This document shows, one piece after another, positions 54,701 to 64,000 of a stretch of 64,000 nt of DNA (positions are counted from its first letter, which is position 1; each line of letters begins with the position of its first letter). Origin of the DNA: Desmodus rotundus (Eukaryota > Chordata > Mammalia > Chiroptera > Phyllostomidae). A program made the position numbers and the translations under genes. Where the stretch lies: NCBI RefSeq assembly GCF_022682495.2, contig NW_026527588.1, positions 1-64,000 of the forward strand, given 5' to 3'. Under the pieces are notes generated by a model. It was not told where the DNA came from, did not search any database, and worked only from the letters and a program-made list of their open reading frames with translations.

Positions 54701-57700
54701 CCAAGGCAACCGTATCCTTGGAAACCGTATCCTAGGAAACCGCTCTTCTCAGGAGGCCATTGTGCTCAGAACCCGCACCACAAGATTCTAGATCCTGACA
54801 CACGGCATTCTAGAATGCAGTAACCAAGGCAACCGTATCCTGGGAAACCGTATCGTAGGAAACCGCTTATCTCAGGAGGCCGTTGTGCTCAGAACCCGCA
54901 CCACAAGGTTCTAGATCCTGACACACCGCATTCTAGAATGCAGTATCCAAGGCAACCGTATCCTTGGAAACCGTATCCTAGGAAACCGCTTATCTCAGGA
55001 GGCCATTGTGCTCAGAACCCGCACCACAAGGTTCTAGATCCTGACACACCGCATTCTAGAATGCAGTATCCAAGGCAACCGTATCCTTGGAAACCGTATC
55101 CTAGGAAACCGCTTATCTCAGGAGGCCATTGTGCTCAGAACCCGCACCACAAGTTTCTAGACCCTGACACACCGCATTCTAGAATGCAGTATCCAACGCA
55201 ACCGTATCCTTGGAAACGGTATCGTAGGAAACCGCTTATCTCAGGAGGCCGTTGTGCTCAGAACCCGCACCACGAGATTCTAGATCCTGACACACCGCAT
55301 TCTAGAATGCAGTAACCAAGGCAACCGTATCCTTGGAAACCGTATCCTAGAAAACCGCTTATCTCAGGAGGCTATTGTGCTCAGAACCCGCACCACCAGA
55401 TTCTAGATCCTGACACACCGCATTCTAGAATGCAGTAACCAAGGCAACCATATCCTTGGAAACCGTATCCTAGGAAACGTCTTACTCTGGAGGCCATTGT
55501 GCTCAGAACCCGCACCACAAGATTCTAGATCCTGACACACCGCATTCTAGAATGCAGTATCCAAGGCAACCATATCCTTGGAAACCGTATCCTAGGAAAC
55601 CGCTTATATCAGGAGGCCATCGTGCTCAGAACCCGCACCACAAGATTCTAGATCCTGACACACCGCATTCTAGAATGCAGTAACCAAGGCAACCGTATCC
55701 TTGGAAACCGTATATTAGGAAACCGCTTATCTCAGGAGGCCATTGTGCTCAGAACCCGCACCACAAGATTCTAGATCCTGACACACCGCATTCTAGAATG
55801 CAGTAACCAAGGCAACCGTATCCTTGGAAACCGTATCCTAGGAAACCGCTCTTCTCAGGAGGCCATTGTGCTCAGAACCCGCACCACAAGATTCTAGATC
55901 CTGACACACCGCATTCTAGAATGCAGTAACCAAGGCAACCGTATCCTTGGAAACCGTATCCTAGGAAACCGCTTATCTCAGGAGGACGTTGTGCTCAGAA
56001 CCCGCACCACAAGATTCTAGATCCTTACACACCGCATTCTAGAATGCAGTAACCAAGGCAACCGTATCCTTGGAAACCGTATCCTAGGAAACCGCTTATC
56101 TCAGGAGGCCATTGTGCTCAGAACCCGCACCACAAGATTCTAGACCCTGACACACCTTATTCTAGAATGCAGTATCCAAGGCAACCGTATCCTTGGAAAC
56201 CGTATCCTAGGAAACCGCTTATCTCAGGAGGCCATTGTGCTCAGAACCCGCACCACAAGATTCTAGATCCTGACACACCGCATTCTAGAATGCAGTATCC
56301 AAGGCAACCGTATCCTTGGAAACCGTATCCTAGGAAACCGCTTATCTCAGGAGGCCATTGTGCTCTGAACGCGAACCACAATATTCTAGATCCTGACACA
56401 CCGCATCTAGAATGCAGTATCCAAGGCAACCGTATCCTTGGAAACCGTATCCTAGGAAACCGCTTATCTCAGGAGGCCATTGTGCTCAGAACCCGCACCA
56501 CAAGATTCTAGATCCTGACACACCGCATTCTAGAATGCAGTTACCAAGGCAACCGTATCCTTGGAAACCGTATCATAGGAAACGGCTTACTGTGGAGGCC
56601 ATTGTGCTCAGAACCCGCACCACAAGGTTCTAGATCCTGACACACCGCATTCTAGAATGCAGTATCCAAGGCAACCGTATCCTTGGAAACCGTATCCTAG
56701 GAAACCGCTTATCTCAGGAGGCCATTGTGCTCAGAACCCGCACCACAAGATTCTAGACCCTGACACACCGCATTCTAGAATGCAGTATCCAACGCAACCG
56801 TATCCTTGGAAACGGTATCCTAGGAAACCGCTTATCTCAGGAGGCCGTTGTGCTCAGAACCCGCAACACAAGATTCTAGATCCTGACAAACCGCATTCTA
56901 GAATGCAGTAACCAAGGCAACCGTATCCTTGGAAACCGTATCATAGGAAACGGATTACTCTGGAAGCCATTGTGCTCAGAACCCGCACCACAAGATTCCA
57001 GATCCTGACACACCGTATTCTATAATGCAGTATCCAAGGCAACCGTATCCTTGGAAACCTTATCCTAAGAAACCGCTTATCTCAGGAGGCCATTGTGCTC
57101 AGAACCCGCACCACAAGATTCTAGATCCTGACACACCGCATTCTAGAATGCAGTAACCAAGGCAACCGTATCCTTGGAAACCGTATCCTAGGAAACGGCT
57201 TACTCTGGAGGCCATTGTGCTCAGAACCCGCACCACAAGATTCTAGATCCTGACACACCGCATTCTAGAATGCAGTAACCAAGGCAACCGTATCCTTGGA
57301 AACCGTATCCTAGGAAACGGCTTACTCTGGAGGCCATTGTGCTCAGAACCCGCACCACAAGATTCTAGATCCTGACACACCGCATTCTAGAATGCAGTAA
57401 CCAAGGCAACCGTATCCTTGGAAACCGTATCCTAGGAAACCGCTTATCTCAGGAGGCCATTGTGCTCAGAACCCGCACCACAAGATTCTAGACCCGGACA
57501 CACCGCATTCTAGAATGCAGTATCCAAGGCAACCGTATCCTTGGAAACCGTATCCTAGGAAACCGCTTATCTCAGGAGGCTATTGTGCTCAGAACCCGCA
57601 CCACAAGATTCTAGATCCTGACACACCGCATTCTAGAATGCAGTAACCAAGGCAACCGTATCCTTGGAAACAGTATCCTAGGAAACCGCTCTTCTCAGGA

Positions 57701-58622
57701 GGCCATTGTGCTCAGAACCCGCACCACAAGATTCTAGATCCTGACACACCGCATTCTAGAATGCAGTAACCAAGGCAACCGTATCCTTGGAAACCGTATC
57801 CTAGGAAACCGCTTATCTCAGGAGGCCGTTGTGCTCAGAACCCGCACCACAAGATTCTAGACCCTGACACACCGCATTCTAGAATGCAGTATCCAACGCA
57901 ACCGTATCCTTGGAAACGGTATCCTAGGAAACCGCTTATCTCAGGAGGCCGTTGTGCTCAGAACCCGCAACACAAGATTCTAGATCCTGACAAACCGCAT
58001 TCTAGATTGCAGTAACCAAGGCAACCGTATCCTTGGAAACCGTATCATAGGAAACGGATTACTCTGGAAGCCATTGTGCTCAGAACCCGCACCACAAGAT
58101 TCCAGATCCTGACACACCGTATTCTAGAATGCAGTAACCAAGGCAACCGTATCCTTGGATACCGTATCCTAGGAAACCGCTTATCTCAGGAGGCCATTGT
58201 GCTCAGAACCCGCACCACAAGATTCTAGACCCTGACACACCGCATTCTAGAATGCAGTAACCAAGGCAACCGTATCCTTGGAAACCGTATCCTAGGAAAC
58301 GGCTTACTCTGGAGGCCATTGTGCTCAGAACCCGCACCACAAGATTCTAGATCCTGACACACCGCATTCTAGAATGCAGTATCCAAGGCAACCGTATCCT
58401 TGGAAACCGTATCCTAGGAAACCGCTTATCTCAGGAGGCCATTGTGCTCTGAACGCGAACCACAATATTCTAGATCCTGACACACCGCATTCTAGAATGC
58501 AGTATCCAAGGCAACCGTATCCTTGGAAACCGTATCCTAGGAAACCGCTTATCTCAGGAGGCTATTGTGCTCAGAACCCGCACCACAAGATTCTAGATCC
58601 TGACACACCGCATTCTAGAATG
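45790..58622 (+). repeat. 12.8-kb duplicated block (copy of 10.2-23.1 kb)
   Basis: From the GCAGTTACC monomer onward, all landmarks of about 10,180-23,136 recur in order at offset 35,608 bp (290 monomers), including the private variants of the 11.8-13.0 kb segment and the 3193-bp tandem pair. Near 54,900 one 122-bp monomer is missing and the offset becomes 35,486 to the end. I noticed few substitutions: ATCCTTTGAAACC near 46,857, CCCTCACC near 45,810, and a loss of the source's GATACACC near 57,745. The match ends by 58,622, where the source has GCAGTTACC and this copy GCAGTAACC. Confidence 0.85.
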
Positions 58623-61600
58623 CAGTAACCAAGGCAACCGTATCCTTGGAAACCGTATCCTAGGAAACCGCTTATCTCAGGAGGCCATTGTGCTCAGAAC
58701 CCGCACCACAATATTCTAGATCCTGACACACCGCATTCTAGAATGCAGTAACCAAGGCAACCATATCCTTGGAAACCGTATCCTAGGAATCCGCTTATCT
58801 CAGGAGGTCATTGTGCTCAGAACCCGCACCACAAGATTCTAGATCCTGACACACCGCATTCTACAATGCAGTATCCAAGGCAACCGTATCCTTGGAAACC
58901 TTATCCTAGGAAACCGCTTATCTCAGGAGGCCATTGTGCTCAGAACCCGCACCACAAGATTCTAGATCCTGACACACCGCATTCTAGAATGCAGTATCCA
59001 AGGCAACAGTATCCTTGGAAACCGTATCCTAGGGAACCGCTTATCTCTGGAGGCCATTGTGCTCAGAACGCGAACCACAAGATTCTAGATCCTGACACAC
59101 CGCATTCTAGAATGCAGTATCCAAGGCAACCGTATCCTTGGAAACCGTATCCTAGGAAACCGCTTATCTCAGGAGGCCATTGTGCTCAGAACCCGCACCA
59201 CAAGATTCTAGATCCTGACACACCGCATTCTAGAATGCAGTAACCAAGGCAACCGTATCCTTGGAAACCGTATCCTAGGAAACCGCTTATCTCAGGAGGC
59301 CATTGTGCTCAGAACCCGCACCACAAGATTCTAGACCCTGACACACCGCATTCTAGAATGCAGTATCCAAGGCAACCGTATCCTTGGAAACCGTATCCTA
59401 GGAAACGGCTTACTCTGGAGGCCATTGTGCTCAGAACCCGCACCACAAGATTCTAGATCCTGACACACCGCATTCTAGAATGCAGTAACCAAGGCAACCG
59501 TATCCTTGGAAACCGTATCCTAGGAAACCGCTTATCTCAGGAGGCCATTGTGCTCAGAACCCGCACCACAAGATTCTAGACCCTGACACACCGCATTCTA
59601 GAATGCAGTATCCAAGGCAACCGTATCCTTGGAAACCGTATCCTAGGAAACCGCTTATCTCAGGAGGCCATTGTGCTCAGAACCCGCACCACAAGATTCT
59701 AGATCCTGACACACCGCATTCTAGAATGCAGTATCCAAGGCAACCGTATCATTGGAAACCGTATCCTAGGAAACGGCTTACTCTGGAGGCCATTGTGCTC
59801 AGAACCCGCACCACAAGATTCCAGATCCTGACACACCGTATTCTAGAATGCAGTATTCAAGGCAACCGTATCCTTGGAAACCTTATCCTAGGAAACCGCT
59901 TATCTCAGGAGGCCGTTGTGCTCAGAACCCGCACCACAAGATTCTAGATCCTGACACACCGCATTATAGAATGCAGTAACCAAGGCAACCGTAACCTTGG
60001 AAACCGTATCCTAGGAAACCCCTTATCTCAGGAGGCTATTGTGCTCAGAACCCGCACCACAAGATTCTAGATCCTGACACACCGCATTCTAGAATGCAGT
60101 AACCAAGGCAACCGTATCCTTGGAAACCGTATCCTAGGAAACCGCTCTTCTCAGGAGGCCATTGTGCTCAGAACCCGCACCACAAGATTCTAGATCCTGA
60201 CACACGGCATTCTAGAATGCAGTAACCAAGGCAACCGTATCCTGGGAAACCGTATCGTAGGAAACCGCTTATCTCAGGAGGCCGTTGTGCTCAGAACCCG
60301 CACCACAAGATTCTAGATCCTGACACACCGCATTCTAGAATGCAGTAACCAAGGCAACCGTATCCTTGGAAACCGTATCCTAGGAAACGGCTTACTCTGG
60401 AGGCCATTGTGCTCAGAACCCGCACCACAAGGTTCTAGACCCTGACACACCGCATTCTAGAATGCAGTATCCAACGCAACCGTATCCTTGGAAACCGTAT
60501 CCTAGGAAACCGCTTATCTCAGGAGGCCGTTGTGCTCAGAACCCGCACCACAAGATTCTAGATCCTGACACACCACATTCTAGAATGCAGTAACCAAGGC
60601 AACCGTATCCTTGGATACCGTATCCTAGGAAACCGCTTATCTCAGGAGGCCATTGTGCTCAGAACCCGCACCACAAGATTCTAGACCCTGACACACCGCA
60701 TTCTAGAATGCAGTATCCAAGGCAACCGTATCCTTGGAAACCGTATCCTAGGAAACCGCTTATCTCAGGAGGCCATTGTGCTCAGAACCCGCACCACAAG
60801 ATTCTAGATCCTGACACACCGCATTCTAGAATGCAGTATCCAAGGCAACCGTATCCTTGGAAACCGTATCCTAGGAAACCGCTTATCTCAGGAGGCCATT
60901 GTGCTCTGAACGCGAACCACAATATTCTAGATCCTGACACACCGCATTCTAGAATGCAGTATCCAAGGCAACCGTATCCTTGGAAACCGTATCCTAGGAA
61001 ACCGCTTATCTCAGGAGGCCATTGTGCTCAGAACCCGCACCACAAGATTCTAGATCCTGACACACCGCATTCTAGAATGCAGTTACCAAGGCAACCGTAT
61101 CCTTGGAAACCGTATCATAGGAAACCGCTTATCTCAGGAGGCCATTGTGCTCAGAACCCGCACCACAAGGTTCTAGACCCTGACACACCGCATTCTAGAA
61201 TGCAGTATCCAACGCAACCGTATCCTTGGAAACCGTATCCTAGGAAACGGCTTACTCTGGAGGCCATTGTGCTCAGAACCCGCACCACAAGGTTCTAGAT
61301 CCTGACACACCGCATTCTAGAATGCAGTATCCAAGGCAACCGTATCCTTGGAAACCGTATCCTAGGAAACCGCTTATCTCAGGAGGCCATTGTGCTCAGA
61401 ACCCGCACCACCAGATTCTAGACCCTGACACACCGCATTCTAGAATGCAGTATCCAACGCAACCGTATCCTTGGAAACGGTATCCTAGGAAACCGCTTAT
61501 CTCAGGAGGCCGTTGTGCTCAGAATCCGCAACACAAGATTCTAGATCCTGACAAACCGCATTCTAGAATGCAGTAACCAAGGCAACCGTATCCTTGGAAA

Positions 61601-64000
61601 CCGTATCATAGGAAACGGATTACTCTGGAAGCCATTGTGCTCAGAACCCGCACCACAAGATTCCAGATCCTGACACACCGTATTCTAGAATGCAGTATCC
61701 AAGGCAACCGTATCCTTGGAAACCTTATCCTAAGAAACCGCTTATCTCAGGAGGCCATTGTGCTCAGAACCCGCACCACAAGTGTCTAGATCCTGACACA
61801 CCGCATTCTAGAATGCAGTAACCAAGGCAACCGTATCCTTGGAAACCGTATCCTAGGAAACCGCTTATCTCAGGAGGCCATTGTGCTCAGAACCCGCACC
61901 ACAATATTCTAGATCCTGACACACCGCATTCTAGAATGCAGTAACCAAGGCAACCATATCCTTGGAAACCGTATCCTAGGAATCCGCTTATCTCAGGAGG
62001 TCATTGTGCTCAGAACCCGCACCACAAGATTCTAGATCCTGACACACCGCATTCTACAATGCAGTATCCAAGGCAACCGTATCCTTGGAAACCTTATCCT
62101 AGGAAACCGCTTATCTCAGGAGGCCATTGTGCTCAGAACCCGCACCACAAGATTCTAGATCCTGACACACCGCATTCTAGAATGCAGTATCCAAGGCAAC
62201 AGTATCCTTGGAAACCGTATCCTAGGGAACCGCTTATCTCTGGAGGCCATTGTGCTCAGAACGCGAACCACAAGATTCTAGATCCTGACACACCGCATTC
62301 TAGAATGCAGTATCCAAGGCAACCGTATCCTTGGAAACCGTATCCTAGGAAACCGCTTATCTCAGGAGGCCATTGTGCTCAGAACCCGCACCACAAGATT
62401 CTAGATCCTGACACACCGCATTCTAGAATGCAGTAACCAAGGCAACCGTATCCTTGGAAACCGTATCCTAGGAAACCGCTTATCTCAGGAGGCCATTGTG
62501 CTCAGAACCCGCACCACAAGATTCTAGACCCTGACACACCGCATTCTAGAATGCAGTATCCAAGGCAACCGTATCCTTGGAAACCGTATCCTAGGAAACG
62601 GCTTACTCTGGAGGCCATTGTGCTCAGAACCCGCACCACAAGATTCTAGATCCTGACACACCGCATTCTAGAATGCAGTAACCAAGGCAACCGTATCCTT
62701 GGAAACCGTATCCTAGGAAACCGCTTATCTCAGGAGGCCATTGTGCTCAGAACCCGCACCACAAGATTCTAGACCCTGACACACCGCATTCTAGAATGCA
62801 GTATCCAAGGCAACCGTATCCTTGGAAACCGTATCCTAGGAAACCGCTTATCTCAGGAGGCCATTGTGCTCAGAACCCGCACCACAAGATTCTAGATCCT
62901 GACACACCGCATTCTAGAATGCAGTATCCAAGGCAACCGTATCATTGGAAACCGTATCCTAGGAAACGGCTTACTCTGGAGGCCATTGTGCTCAGAACCC
63001 GCACCACAAGATTCCAGATCCTGACACACCGTATTCTAGAATGCAGTATTCAAGGCAACCGTATCCTTGGAAACCTTATCCTAGGAAACCGCTTATCTCA
63101 GGAGGCCGTTGTGCTCAGAACCCGCACCACAAGATTCTAGATCCTGACACACCGCATTATAGAATGCAGTAACCAAGGCAACCGTAACCTTGGAAACCGT
63201 ATCCTAGGAAACCCCTTATCTCAGGAGGCTATTGTGCTCAGAACCCGCACCACAAGATTCTAGATCCTGACACACCGCATTCTAGAATGCAGTAACCAAG
63301 GCAACCGTATCCTTGGAAACCGTATCCTAGGAAACCGCTCTTCTCAGGAGGCCATTGTGCTCAGAACCCGCACCACAAGATTCTAGATCCTGACACACGG
63401 CATTCTAGAATGCAGTAACCAAGGCAACCGTATCCTGGGAAACCGTATCGTAGGAAACCGCTTATCTCAGGAGGCCGTTGTGCTCAGAACCCGCACCACA
63501 AGATTCTAGATCCTGACACACCGCATTCTAGAATGCAGTAACCAAGGCAACCGTATCCTTGGAAACCGTATCCTAGGAAACGGCTTACTCTGGAGGCCAT
63601 TGTGCTCAGAACCCGCACCACAGGATTCTAGATCCTGACACACCGCATTCTAGAATGCAGTATCCAAGGCAACCGTATCCTTGGAAACCGTATCCTAGGA
63701 AACCGCTTATCTCAGGAGGCCATTGTGCTCAGAACCCGCACCACAAGGTTCTAGATCCTGACACACCGCATTCTAGAATGCAGTATCCAAGGCAACCGTA
63801 TCCTTGGAAACCGTATCCTAGGAAACCGCTTATCTCAGGAGGCCATTGTGCTCAGAACCCGCACCACAAGTTTCTAGACCCTGACACACCGCATTCTAGA
63901 ATGCAGTATCCAACGCAACCGTATCCTTGGAAACGGTATCGTAGGAAACCGCTTATCTCAGGAGGCCGTTGTGCTCAGAACCCGCACCACGAGATTCTAG
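58622..64000 (+). repeat. copy of 14.4-19.8 kb running off the window end (offset 44,203)
   Basis: From the GCAGTAACC monomer near 58,620, the order matches 14,419-19,797 at offset 44,203 bp and the 50.0-54.9 kb region at offset 8595 (70 monomers). It contains the second half of one 3193-bp unit and a full further unit (ATTCTACAATG before 58,866 and 62,059, 3193 bp apart). It retains the CACAGGATTC monomer near 63,622 that is missing in the 54.9 kb copy, so it derives from a version without that deletion. The array is cut by the window edge. Confidence 0.83.

Larger units (their letters stand above)
1..64000 (+). repeat. 123-bp tandem satellite array filling the window
   Basis: Every part of the window is built from one 123-bp monomer in head-to-tail orientation; roughly 520 copies fit between the first ATGCAG at 49 and the last at 63,901 (mean spacing about 122.8 bp). 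Monomers differ by scattered substitutions and by 1-bp deletions that give a 122-bp class. The array has no flanking unique sequence on either side, no inverted segments and no inserted transposable elements. Long homogeneous arrays of this kind are known from eukaryotic heterochromatin; a bacterial origin is very unlikely. I do not recognise the family. A centromeric, pericentromeric or subtelomeric location is inference, because no chromosomal landmark is visible. Strand is set to the direction in which the monomer reads ATGCAGTATCC. Confidence 0.97.

Noticed and set aside
1..64000. CRISPR array
   Set aside because: The period is 123 bp with no conserved-repeat and unique-spacer alternation; every base belongs to the repeat, and no cas genes are present.
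1..64000. CENP-B box in the monomer
   Set aside because: The consensus contains no TTCG core in either orientation, so the mammalian box is absent. This does not exclude a centromeric role.
1..64000. Telomeric repeats, microsatellites, tRNA or rRNA genes
   Set aside because: None seen on reading; there are no short-unit runs beyond the 15-bp subrepeats and no departure from the monomer long enough to hold an RNA gene.

Overview
The whole 64 kb window is one uninterrupted tandem satellite array. A monomer of 123 bp (a minority are 122 bp) is repeated head to tail about 520 times in the same orientation, from the first base to the last. The window starts and ends inside a monomer, so the array continues on both sides. 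The consensus monomer has 61 G+C in 123 bases (about 50%). I see no unique sequence, protein-coding gene, RNA gene, mobile element, inversion or gap. This organisation is typical of eukaryotic centromeric, pericentromeric or subtelomeric heterochromatin in a long-read assembly. I do not recognise the satellite family and cannot name the organism.

Monomer anatomy, taking the copy at 4,840-4,962 as consensus. Its first half has four degenerate copies of a roughly 15-bp subrepeat ending in TATCCAAGG, TATCCTTGG, TATCCTAGG and TATCTCAGG, so the monomer probably grew from a shorter ancestral repeat. A perfect 14-bp palindrome (GCATTCTAGAATGC) spans each monomer junction. Another inverted repeat (TCCAAGG / CCTTGGA, 9-nt loop) lies just inside. 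Monomers fall into recognisable types: TAT, TAA or TTA after ATGCAG; CCATT or CCGTT; CTAGATCC or CTAGACCC; a 122-bp class with CGGCTTACTCTGG; an AACGCGAACC class; an ATTCTACAATG class; and others.

The types are ordered into an irregular, nested higher-order structure. Shared type order gives copy offsets of 736, 1965, 2211, 2456, 2579, 3193, 4543, 5772, 6998, 8472, 8595, 10808, 17806, 18418, 35608 and 44203 bp. Each is a whole number of monomers less a few bases for 122-bp copies. Layout: 1-10.4 kb is two copies of a 47-monomer unit; 10.4-11.8 kb is a local 6-monomer duplication; 13.0-19.4 kb is a clean tandem pair of a 26-monomer (3193-bp) unit; 19.4-34.0 kb is a mosaic of partial copies; 34.0-42.7 kb repeats 16.2-24.3 kb; 45.8-58.6 kb is a nearly unchanged copy of 10.2-23.1 kb; 58.6-64.0 kb repeats 14.4-19.8 kb.

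The many plus-strand open frames (up to 401 codons at 9,874-11,079) arise because 123 is divisible by three and one frame of the consensus has no stop. In the 26-monomer unit 10 of 26 monomers carry TAA in that frame, and 1-bp deletions shift it repeatedly, so I annotate no coding sequence. The biological content is the satellite, its subrepeat and palindrome structure, and the record of recent unequal exchange and multi-kilobase duplication. Block boundaries are from reading diagnostic variants by eye and are good to about one monomer unless stated otherwise.
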